Origin: Chitinophaga pinensis
Lineage (GTDB): Bacteria > Bacteroidota > Bacteroidia > Chitinophagales > Chitinophagaceae
NCBI GenBank assembly: GCA_945865295.1
Contig: CAMBDE010000011.1
Coordinates: 1-42,283 of the forward strand
Reading direction: 5' to 3'
Length of the DNA: 42,283 bases
In this document: one piece after another, positions 36,189-42,283 of the stretch
Position numbering within the stretch: position 1 is the first letter of the stretch
How the letters are laid out: each line of letters starts with the position of its first letter
Notes under the pieces: model-generated
Seen by the model: the letters and a program-made list of their open reading frames with translations, nothing else
Databases searched by the model: none
What the model was told of the DNA's origin: nothing
Program-made: the position numbers and the translations under genes

Positions 36189-36767
36189 CTATAAAGTACC
36201 TAAGAATTCAAACAATTGTGTCACGGCTTTCTTTCTGTGACTGAATTGATTCTTTTCTTCCATCGTCATATTGGCAAAGCTTTTAGAAGCGCCATCGGCT
36301 ACAAAAATAGGGTCATAGCCAAATCCATTTTCACCCTTCATGGTCGTTAAGATTTGTCCTTTGCAAATACCTTCAAAATAATAGGTTTGATTTTTCCAGA
36401 TCAAACAAATGACTGTTCTAAACTGTGCTGTCCTATTTTCAATGCCAGTCATTTTACTTAAAACAAGGTCAATGTTAGCCTGCGCATTGCTATTGTCTCC
36501 TGCATATCTTGCACTTTTAACGCCAGGTGCGCCGCCTAAAGCAGCAATTTCTAATCCCGTGTCTTCACTAAAACAGTCTTGATTAGTCAAATTAAAAATG
36601 GTCATAGCTTTCTCTTGAGCGTTGGCTTCCAATTGATCATGCGGCTCTGGAATCTCAATTTCAATGCCAGCTTCTTTGAGTGGAATTATCTCAAAATTGT
36701 TTCCAACTAAGGATTGAATTTCGGCCACTTTATTTCGATTGTTTGTAGCAAAAATGAGTGTATGCAT
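36189..36767 (-). CDS. rdgB: dITP/XTP pyrophosphatase (RdgB/HAM1 family)
   Basis: RdgB hydrolyses non-canonical purine triphosphates (ITP, dITP, XTP) to monophosphates and so keeps them out of nucleic acids. The 192 residues carry the family blocks: an N-terminal FATNNRNKVAEI, CFSEDTGLEIAALGGAPGV with the catalytic Asp, SARYAGD, ENGFGYDPIFV and FSHRKKAV. It is the second gene of a pair with the HolD-like protein, starting 18 bp after that gene's stop. If the partner is a replisome subunit, the pair would combine nucleotide-pool cleaning with replication. Confidence 0.96.
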   Translation of the reverse strand: MHTLIFATNNRNKVAEIQSLVGNNFEIIPLKEAGIEIEIPEPHDQLEANAQEKAMTIFNLTNQDCFSEDTGLEIAALGGAPGVKSARYAGDNSNAQANIDLVLSKMTGIENRTAQFRTVICLIWKNQTYYFEGICKGQILTTMKGENGFGYDPIFVADGASKSFANMTMEEKNQFSHRKKAVTQLFEFLGTL

Positions 36768-36785
36768 TTTAATTAAAAATTAGAT

Positions 36786-37349
36786 TTATAATTTAAAAAT
36801 TAATTTTAATGCGGTCCATAATTTTGTTTTTTCAATTTTAGAAGCTTGATCAATACCTTGCATTTGTGCTAAATTATTACTGAATAATAATTGGGTTTCG
36901 CCAAGTAAAATTGGCGTGTATAATTTAGTAGGTAATTTAATTTTTAATTGTGTTGGGTTGATGTCAAAAACCAATACAAAATCAGAAGGTACTTCTGTTA
37001 AAATTTGATGCAGTGAAAAGTTTTTATTTGCAAGGTTAATTAAGGCAATATCAGCAATGGTTAATTTGCACGCATTTAAAATTGACGTTAACAAATCAAA
37101 GTCTCTTTCATTTAAATGCACTGCATTGATATCTTGCACCAAAACAAGGATCTTTTTTTGGTGTTCCCCAAGAAATTTAACAGGACCAATGGGGGTAGCA
37201 TCTTCGCTGATACTGTCAATTTCTGTGCTAGCTGGAATCTTGGGCTGTACTTTTTTATCCACATTTACCAACGCGGTACCTAGCACTAAGCTTTCTTTGT
37301 ACAGGTGCACTAATACGCTATTTGGCAGTTTGTTTTTTACTTCTTTCAT
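36786..37349 (-). CDS. Unknown protein, possibly HolD (DNA polymerase III psi)-like
   Basis: The protein is 187 residues from the ATG at 37349. The frame stays open upstream to 37484, but that part reads as the promoter region shared with ilvE and looks non-coding. I do not firmly recognise it. There is an N-terminal segment LPNSVLVHLYKESLVL and a disordered middle. The C-terminal half looks like a Rossmann-type alpha/beta domain, with strands KILVLVQDI, IALINLA and FVLVFDI, and the end TKLWTALKLIFKL. This pattern recalls HolD/psi, a uracil-DNA-glycosylase-like fold, but the similarity is weak. It is cotranscribed with rdgB and divergent from ilvE. Confidence 0.6.
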   Translation of the reverse strand: MKEVKNKLPNSVLVHLYKESLVLGTALVNVDKKVQPKIPASTEIDSISEDATPIGPVKFLGEHQKKILVLVQDINAVHLNERDFDLLTSILNACKLTIADIALINLANKNFSLHQILTEVPSDFVLVFDINPTQLKIKLPTKLYTPILLGETQLLFSNNLAQMQGIDQASKIEKTKLWTALKLIFKL

Positions 37350-37462
37350 AGGGTTTGGATACCGAAAATTAACTGAATTGATTGGTTTGAAAAAATAACA
37401 ATTGTATGTCTTTATTTTTTTGTGTTTCTTTGTGCTTGATTTTGCATTAAAAACGACTAAAT

Positions 37463-38524
37463 ATGAGTGTACATAATATCCCATTTATCGAAATGCCAAA
37501 GGAGCAATTAAGGCAGTTAGATGCTAAAAATTTCTACTTTGGAAAGAGCTTCACCAACTATATGTTGGAAGCAGATTATATCAATGGCGAATGGACAAAT
37601 GCAGTCATCAAAAAATTCGAACCATTACAATTAGATCCATCTTCTGCAGTATTGCATTATGGTCAATCCATATTTGAAGGTATTAAAGCGTATAAGAGTG
37701 CAACAGACCAGGTGGTTATTTTTAGACCTCAAGAAAATTACAAACGCTTCAATACCTCTGCAGAAAGAATGCAAATGCCAGCAGTACCTGAATGGTTATT
37801 CATGGATGGTATGAAGCAATTAATAAAAATTGAACAAGATTGGATTCCAAAAGAAGCAGATCATTCTTTATACATTCGACCATTCATGATTGCAACAGAT
37901 CCATTCATTGGGGTACGTCCATCGGCATTGTATAAGTTCATGATTATTCTTGGTCCTGCTGGTCCATACAATGTTGAAGCAATGAAGATTTTAATTGAAA
38001 AAAATTATACTAGAGCGACACCAGGTGGTGTAGGTTTTGCAAAAAATGGCGGTAATTATGGTGCAAGTTTGTACCCAGTTGTTTTAGCACAACAAAAAGG
38101 GTATGATCAAGTTTTATGGACGGATGCGTTGGAACATAAATATGTAGAAGAAGTGGGGATGATGAATGTGATGTTTGTGATTGATGGAAAAGTGATTACC
38201 CCAAGCTTGGAAAGAGGCACCGTGTTAAAAGGGGTGACAAGAGACAGTGCAATTACCTTGTTAAAGGAAATGGGGTATTCCGTAGAGGAGCGTAACCTTT
38301 CAATAGAAGAGATTGTTGCTGCACACAAATCGGGTAAGTTAGAAGAGGTATTTGGGGTGGGTACAGCTGCTGTGGTCTCTTTTATCTCCACATTAGCAGA
38401 TGGAGATTATGTGATGGATTTTGACTTAACTAAGTCAGAGGTCGCGCCAAAGCTGAAAAAGAAGCTAAATGATATCCGCACAGGGCTAGTAGCAGATGCG
38501 CATGGGTGGCTGGTGAAAATATAG
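37463..38524 (+). CDS. ilvE: Branched-chain-amino-acid aminotransferase
   Basis: IlvE transfers the amino group between glutamate and the keto acids of valine, leucine and isoleucine using PLP. The 353-residue length fits the longer BCAT subgroup. The blocks are LHYGQSIFEGIKAYK, YIRPFMIATDPFIGVRPS, AKNGGNYGASL with the likely PLP-binding Lys, EEVGMMNVMFV and RGTVLKGVTRDS. It supplies branched keto acids, which feed the iso-branched fatty acids typical of Bacteroidota. It stands alone between the divergent HolD-like gene (113-bp gap) and rpsL. A box TGATTTTG (37437-37444), one base off the -7 consensus, precedes it. Confidence 0.96.
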   Translation: MSVHNIPFIEMPKEQLRQLDAKNFYFGKSFTNYMLEADYINGEWTNAVIKKFEPLQLDPSSAVLHYGQSIFEGIKAYKSATDQVVIFRPQENYKRFNTSAERMQMPAVPEWLFMDGMKQLIKIEQDWIPKEADHSLYIRPFMIATDPFIGVRPSALYKFMIILGPAGPYNVEAMKILIEKNYTRATPGGVGFAKNGGNYGASLYPVVLAQQKGYDQVLWTDALEHKYVEEVGMMNVMFVIDGKVITPSLERGTVLKGVTRDSAITLLKEMGYSVEERNLSIEEIVAAHKSGKLEEVFGVGTAAVVSFISTLADGDYVMDFDLTKSEVAPKLKKKLNDIRTGLVADAHGWLVKI

Positions 38525-38624
38525 TCAAATAACTGTTAATCAGTCGTTTAACTATCAAAAACAAAGACAATCGTAGGGCAAAAGGGTCTAATTGCTTTAT
38601 TTTTTAAAAAATAGCAAATAACAT

Positions 38625-38655
38625 TTTGGTAATTCGTTAACAGACATTACCTTTG
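38625..38655 (+). promoter_or_regulatory. Promoter of rpsL-rpsG (TTTG-N19-TACCTTTG)
   Basis: TTTG at 38625-38628 and TACCTTTG at 38648-38655 match both elements of the Bacteroidota housekeeping promoter with 19-base spacing. The leader is about 40 bases. Confidence 0.75.
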
Positions 38656-38703
38656 CCCTCCGAATTTTTTTATAAACCAAAATTGAACTAAACAGCATAA
38701 TTA

Positions 38704-39084
38704 ATGCCTACTATTCAACAATTAGTGAGAAAAGGCCGTGAGATCATCAGGGCTAAAAGTAAATCAAGAGCTTTGGATGCATGTCCTCAGCGTCGTGGTG
38801 TTTGTACAAGAGTATACACAACAACTCCAAAAAAGCCGAACTCTGCTTTACGTAAAGTAGCAAAAGTACGTTTGACTAATAAGATTGAAGTCATTGCCTA
38901 TATCCCTGGAGAAGGCCATAACTTACAAGAGCACAGTATCGTATTAATCCGTGGTGGTCGTGTAAAAGACTTACCAGGTGTGCGTTACCATATTGTTCGT
39001 GGAAGTTTGGATACTGCTGGTGTTAAAGACCGTAAGCAGTCTCGTAGTAAGTACGGAACTAAGAAAGAAAAAGCAAAAAAATAA
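38704..39084 (+). CDS. rpsL: 30S ribosomal protein S12
   Basis: S12 sits at the decoding centre of the small subunit and affects accuracy. The 126 residues show the invariant [18 protein letters not shown] and [17 protein letters not shown]. Lys43 and Lys88, where streptomycin-resistance changes usually occur, are both wild type, and the conserved Asp89 that RimO can methylthiolate is present. It is followed after 27 bp by rpsG, the usual str-operon order. A strong promoter lies upstream. Confidence 0.98.
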   Translation: MPTIQQLVRKGREIIRAKSKSRALDACPQRRGVCTRVYTTTPKKPNSALRKVAKVRLTNKIEVIAYIPGEGHNLQEHSIVLIRGGRVKDLPGVRYHIVRGSLDTAGVKDRKQSRSKYGTKKEKAKK

Positions 39085-39111
39085 TCAAGTAACAACTAAT
39101 TAATATTCGAC

Positions 39112-39579
39112 ATGCGTAAAGCACAACCCAAAAAGATTCCATTAGCTCCAGATCCTCGTTTCAATGATGTTCAGGTAACTCGTTTTATCAACAACATCAT
39201 GTTAGATGGTAAAAAGACAACTGCCTACAAAATATTTTATGATGCTTTAGATAAAGTAACTAAAATGACCAATGAAGATGGTTATGAAATGTGGAAAAAA
39301 GCGGTGGTAAATATCACTCCAGCGGTTGAAGTTCGTAGCCGTCGTATTGGTGGTGCAACTTTCCAAATCCCAGCTGAAGTTCGTGCAGACAGAAAAATTT
39401 CTTTAAGCATGAAGTGGTTGGTGCGTTTTAGCCGTGAGCGTAACGGTAAGACAATGGCGGACAAATTAGCCAACGAAATCGTTGCAGCAACAAAAGGCGA
39501 AGGCGGTGCATTTAAGAAGAAAGAAGATACGCACCGTATGGCTGAGGCGAACAAAGCGTTCTCTCACTTTAAAGTGTAA
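39112..39579 (+). CDS. rpsG: 30S ribosomal protein S7
   Basis: S7 starts assembly of the 30S head and contacts the E-site tRNA. The 155 residues include [40 protein letters not shown] and [11 protein letters not shown]. It is the second gene of the rpsL-rpsG unit. A clear terminator follows its stop, so fusA is likely transcribed mostly from its own promoter, unlike the classic str operon. In E. coli S7 represses its own operon by binding between rpsL and rpsG; no such structure is evident in the 27-bp gap here. Confidence 0.98.
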   Translation: MRKAQPKKIPLAPDPRFNDVQVTRFINNIMLDGKKTTAYKIFYDALDKVTKMTNEDGYEMWKKAVVNITPAVEVRSRRIGGATFQIPAEVRADRKISLSMKWLVRFSRERNGKTMADKLANEIVAATKGEGGAFKKKEDTHRMAEANKAFSHFKV

Positions 39580-39612
39580 TCTCCTCAAAAGGAATCATTT
39601 AACTTACTATAC

Positions 39613-39642
39613 AAAAACCTCGACAGCAATGTGGAGGTTTTT
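39613..39642 (+). terminator. Terminator between rpsG and fusA
   Basis: AAAAACCTC (39613-39621) pairs with GAGGTTTTT (39634-39642), with a 12-base loop and a T-rich end (TTTTTTATT), 33 bp after the rpsG stop. Confidence 0.75.
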
Positions 39643-39688
39643 TATTGAAAAAAAGGGGCGGAATCCGTTTTTAAATCACTTATATGAT

Positions 39689-39696
39689 TAACTTTG
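39689..39696 (+). promoter_or_regulatory. -7 box for fusA
   Basis: TAACTTTG matches TAnnTTTG, 41 bp before the fusA ATG. A T-run (39668-39672) lies at roughly the -33 distance. Confidence 0.55.
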
Positions 39697-39737
39697 CGCC
39701 TCGGAAAATTGGATAAATAAAATTAAACAACCCTAAT

Positions 39738-41888
39738 ATGGCTGACTTAAAACTACAAAGAAACTTTGGTATTGCTGCGCACATTGATGCGGGTAAAACT
39801 ACAACTACTGAACGTATCTTGCGTTACACTGGTATGATTCACAAAATTGGTGAAGTACATGATGGTGCTGCTACTACTGATTGGATGGAACAAGAAAAAG
39901 AAAGAGGTATTACAATTACTTCTGCAGCAGTAAGTTGCCAATGGCAGTTCCCAACTACATTGGGTAAAAAAGATGATAGAACAAAAGATTATTATTTCAA
40001 TATCATTGATACTCCAGGTCACGTTGACTTTACTGTAGAGGTTGAGCGTTCTATGCGTGTATTGGATGGCTTGATTGCATTGTTTTCTGCTGTGGATGGG
40101 GTTGAGCCACAATCAGAAACAGTATGGCGTCAAGCAAATCGTTATAAAGTTCCTCGTATTGGATTCGTAAATAAAATGGACCGTGCTGGTGCGGATTTCT
40201 TAATGGTGGTAACACAAGTAAGAGAAATGTTAGGTGCGAAAGCGGTGCCATTGCAATTACCAATTGGTGCAGAAGATAATTTCACTGGCGTAGTTGATTT
40301 AATTAGAATGAAAGCTGTTATTTGGGATGATGCTACAGAAGGGATGACTTATGTAGAAAATCCTATTCCTGATGATATGAAAGAAGATGTGGATTATTGG
40401 AGAGCTCAATTGATTGAAGCCGTTGCAGAATATGACGACAACTTAATGGAAAAGTTTTTCGAAAATCCTGACACTATTTCTGAAGAGGAAGTGCACGAAG
40501 CCATTCGTAAAGCAACGATCGATTTAAGTATCGTTCCTATGATGTGTGGATCTTCATTCAAAAACAAGGGTGTACAAACAGCATTAGATGCAGTTTGTCG
40601 TTACCTACCTTCTCCGGTGGATGTTGATGATACAGAAGGTACAGATCCAGATACAGGAGAAAAAATTTACCGTAAACCAAATGCAAAAGAACCATTTGCT
40701 GCATTGGCTTTCAAAATCATGACCGATCCATTCGTAGGACGTTTAGCGTTCTTCAGATGTTATTCTGGTCACTTAGATGCAGGTTCTTATGTAAAGAATA
40801 TGCGTAGTGGAAAGAACGAGCGTATTTCTCGTATCATGAAAATGTTTGCGAACAAACAAAACCCAATCGATTTTATCGAAGCAGGTGATATCGCAGCAGC
40901 AGTTGGATTTAAAGAAATTAAAACAGGAGATACATTATGTGATGAGAACCATCCAATTGTATTAGAGAATATGTTTATTCCAGAACCCGTTATCTCTGTA
41001 GCAGTGGAGCCTAAGACGCAAGCTGACGTTGATAAAATGGGTATGGCGATTTCAAAATTAGTAGAAGAAGATCCTACGCTACGTGTGAAAACAGACGAAG
41101 ATACTGGTCAAACAATTTTATCTGGAATGGGTGAATTGCACTTAGAGATTATTGTAGATCGTATGCGTCGTGAATTTAAAGTAGAGATCAACCAAGGTAA
41201 TCCTCAGGTAGCATACAAAGAAGCATTTGGTAAAATGATCGAGCACCGTGAAGTCTTGAAAAAGCAATCAGGTGGTCGTGGTAAATTTGCCGATATCGAA
41301 TTTGAAATTGGACCTGCAGATGAAGAGTGGTTAACAGAAAATAAAGACAAGCATTTCCAATTCGTAAATGATGTTTTTGGAGGATCTATTCCAAAGGAAT
41401 TCATTCCTGCGATTAATAAAGGTTTTGAAACTTCAATGACACAAGGTGTTTTAGCTGGTTACCCAGTGAATAACATGAAAGTGCGTGTTACCGATGGTTC
41501 TTACCATGATGTGGATTCTGATTCAATGTCATTTGAATTATGTGCTAAAGCTGCCTTCAGAACTGCTGGTAAGAAAGCGAAGCCTACTTTACTTGAGCCA
41601 ATCATGAAAGTAGAGGTCGTAACTCCAGATCAGTACATGGGAGATGTAACTGGTGACTTGAACCGTCGTCGTGGTATGTTAGAAGGAATGGACAGCCGCG
41701 GTAACCTACAAGTGATCAAGGCAAAAGTACCATTGAGCGAAATGTTTGGTTACGTAACACAATTACGTTCTTTGAGCTCTGGTCGTGCAACCTCTACAAT
41801 GGAGTTTAGTCACTACAACCCAGCGCCAAACAATATCGCTGAGGAAGTGATGGCGAAGAACAAAAGTAAAGTGAAGGATGACGAATAG
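39738..41888 (+). CDS. fusA: Translation elongation factor G
   Basis: EF-G is the GTPase that drives ribosomal translocation and, with RRF, ribosome recycling. The 716 residues cover all five domains. The G domain shows the P-loop [15 protein letters not shown], the switch I end [22 protein letters not shown] and NKMDRAGAD. Later come [12 protein letters not shown] (domain III) and [19 protein letters not shown] (domain V). It is slightly longer than the E. coli protein, partly through a loop near [11 protein letters not shown] in the G domain. tuf does not follow; rpsJ is next, after a 251-bp gap with four hairpins. Confidence 0.98.
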   Translation: MADLKLQRNFGIAAHIDAGKTTTTERILRYTGMIHKIGEVHDGAATTDWMEQEKERGITITSAAVSCQWQFPTTLGKKDDRTKDYYFNIIDTPGHVDFTVEVERSMRVLDGLIALFSAVDGVEPQSETVWRQANRYKVPRIGFVNKMDRAGADFLMVVTQVREMLGAKAVPLQLPIGAEDNFTGVVDLIRMKAVIWDDATEGMTYVENPIPDDMKEDVDYWRAQLIEAVAEYDDNLMEKFFENPDTISEEEVHEAIRKATIDLSIVPMMCGSSFKNKGVQTALDAVCRYLPSPVDVDDTEGTDPDTGEKIYRKPNAKEPFAALAFKIMTDPFVGRLAFFRCYSGHLDAGSYVKNMRSGKNERISRIMKMFANKQNPIDFIEAGDIAAAVGFKEIKTGDTLCDENHPIVLENMFIPEPVISVAVEPKTQADVDKMGMAISKLVEEDPTLRVKTDEDTGQTILSGMGELHLEIIVDRMRREFKVEINQGNPQVAYKEAFGKMIEHREVLKKQSGGRGKFADIEFEIGPADEEWLTENKDKHFQFVNDVFGGSIPKEFIPAINKGFETSMTQGVLAGYPVNNMKVRVTDGSYHDVDSDSMSFELCAKAAFRTAGKKAKPTLLEPIMKVEVVTPDQYMGDVTGDLNRRRGMLEGMDSRGNLQVIKAKVPLSEMFGYVTQLRSLSSGRATSTMEFSHYNPAPNNIAEEVMAKNKSKVKDDE

Positions 41889-41910
41889 TTAAATCATTGA
41901 TTATCAATAT

Positions 41911-41948
41911 AAAAAAGCCCTTCTCCATCATAAGAGAGGGGCTTTTTT
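41911..41948 (+). terminator. Intrinsic terminator of fusA
   Basis: A 15-bp stem pairs 41911-41925 with 41934-41948 (AAAAAAGCCCTTCTC/GAGAGGGGCTTTTTT, one G-T wobble) with an 8-base loop and terminal T-run, 22 bp after the fusA stop. Confidence 0.85.
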
Positions 41949-41991
41949 AGTTTTTGAAACCTTTTAAAATAATATAAAGGTCTCAAAAACT
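41949..41991. repeat. Long hairpin after the fusA terminator
   Basis: AGTTTTTGA (41949-41957) pairs with TCAAAAACT (41983-41991) and, after one mismatch, ACCTTT with AAAGGT (41959-41964, 41976-41981). It abuts the preceding terminator. No T-run follows. Confidence 0.55.
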
Positions 41992-42004
41992 ACTCTAATG
42001 ATAT

Positions 42005-42029
42005 AAAAAGCCCCTTTTGGGGGCTTTTT
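42005..42029 (+). terminator. Second terminator between fusA and rpsJ
   Basis: AAAAAGCCCC/GGGGCTTTTT forms a perfect 10-bp stem (42005-42014, 42020-42029) with a 5-base loop and terminal T-run. Confidence 0.8.
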
Positions 42030-42037
42030 AGTACAAA

Positions 42038-42070
42038 AACCTTTTTTAAAAAAAAAATTAAAAAAAGGTT
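42038..42070. repeat. Fourth hairpin before the rpsJ promoter
   Basis: AACCTTTTTT (42038-42047) pairs with AAAAAAGGTT (42061-42070) around an A-rich loop. It is mostly A/T and weaker than the two terminators upstream. Confidence 0.45.
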
Positions 42071-42078
42071 AATATTTC

Positions 42079-42109
42079 TTGAATATTACGCTACAACCCA
42101 TTACCTTTG
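42079..42109 (+). promoter_or_regulatory. Promoter of rpsJ (TTG-about 20-TACCTTTG)
   Basis: TACCTTTG at 42102-42109 matches the -7 consensus, with TTG at 42079-42081 upstream at the expected distance. It would drive the S10 ribosomal protein operon with a leader of about 25 bases. Confidence 0.7.
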
Positions 42110-42139
42110 CAACCCCAAGATAATTTGGAAAAACAAGCT

Positions 42140-42283
42140 ATGTCTCAAAGAATTAGAATAAAATTACAATCTTACGATCACAACTTAGTTGATAAGTCAG
42201 CTGAGAAGATCGTGAAAACAGTACGCAGTACAGGTGCAGTAGTTACAGGTCCTATTCCTTTGCCTACACACAAACGCATTTTT
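42140..42283 (+). CDS. rpsJ: 30S ribosomal protein S10 (partial, runs off the window)
   Basis: The last 144 bases encode 48 residues starting [18 protein letters not shown], the conserved N terminus of S10, and continue in frame to the window end ([12 protein letters not shown]). S10 is a 30S head protein and also NusE, part of the transcription antitermination complex. It normally opens the S10 operon. Here the gene has its own promoter and is separated from fusA by terminators, so it should be transcribed independently. Confidence 0.95.
   Translation, partial: MSQRIRIKLQSYDHNLVDKSAEKIVKTVRSTGAVVTGPIPLPTHKRIF

Noticed and set aside
37350..37484. N-terminal extension of the HolD-like gene
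   Set aside because: The segment is Lys/Tyr/Phe-rich, overlaps the ilvE start on the other strand, and covers the divergent promoter region; the ATG at 37349 is better.
38523..38553. Inverted repeat after ilvE as a terminator
   Set aside because: The arms have two mismatches plus a wobble and no T-run follows.

Overview
The window is chromosomal DNA from a member of the Bacteroidota, most likely near the Chitinophagaceae (e.g. Sediminibacterium-like). Evidence: AT-rich DNA; promoters of the Bacteroidota form TTTG-N19-TAnnTTTG; few Shine-Dalgarno sites; a type III glutamine synthetase; an EF-P lacking the usual PGKG loop; and many Bacteroidota-type protein versions. It is mostly core genome. 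I see no phage, insertion sequence, CRISPR array, toxin-antitoxin pair or defence locus.

Layout. 1-345: 3' end of a tRNA (probably tRNA-Pro), its terminator, and a mosaic of REP-like palindromes. 346-2631 (-): an orphan LuxR-type HTH protein with twin palindromes upstream, then a PAP2 phosphatase/type I phosphodiesterase pair. 2725-5562 (+): uvrA. 5623-8615: ElaA-type acetyltransferase, then a very AT-rich divergent pair of glycosyltransferases (GT39-like and polyprenyl-phosphate GT2) that looks acquired. 8629-10963 (-): aspS with a small membrane protein. 11031-14209: MFS transporter, small membrane protein, FAD oxidoreductase, and a small exported protein resembling an alpha-2-macroglobulin domain whose start lies in an ATGAA microsatellite. 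14286-17839: sucD (-), then efp, accB and accC (+). 17840-18076: five consecutive hairpins. 18125-20317 (-): glnA type III. 20589-23804 (+): purL-hldD. 23805-23985: long repeats/hairpin. 23986-24861 (-): exported dienelactone hydrolase. 25095-32014 (+): pyrG, icmF, yidC. 32074-33023: two small exported unknowns, tail to tail. 33217-36186 (+): TPR protein, ComA-like phosphosulfolactate synthase, aroE. 36189-37349 (-): HolD-like unknown and rdgB. 37463-38524 (+): ilvE. 38704-42283 (+): rpsL, rpsG, fusA and the start of rpsJ, with terminators and new promoters splitting the usual str/S10 cluster.

Functional groupings: accB/accC with icmF and ilvE touch acyl-CoA and branched-chain metabolism; efp, rpsL, rpsG, fusA, rpsJ and aspS serve translation; purL, pyrG and rdgB serve nucleotides; hldD and the GT39/GT2 pair serve the cell surface. 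I found no clear new multi-gene system. The best leads are the divergent EF-P loop, icmF with a near-leaderless promoter between pyrG and yidC, the ComA-like gene next to aroE, the possible HolD-like protein, the glycosyltransferase pair, and the hairpin clusters.
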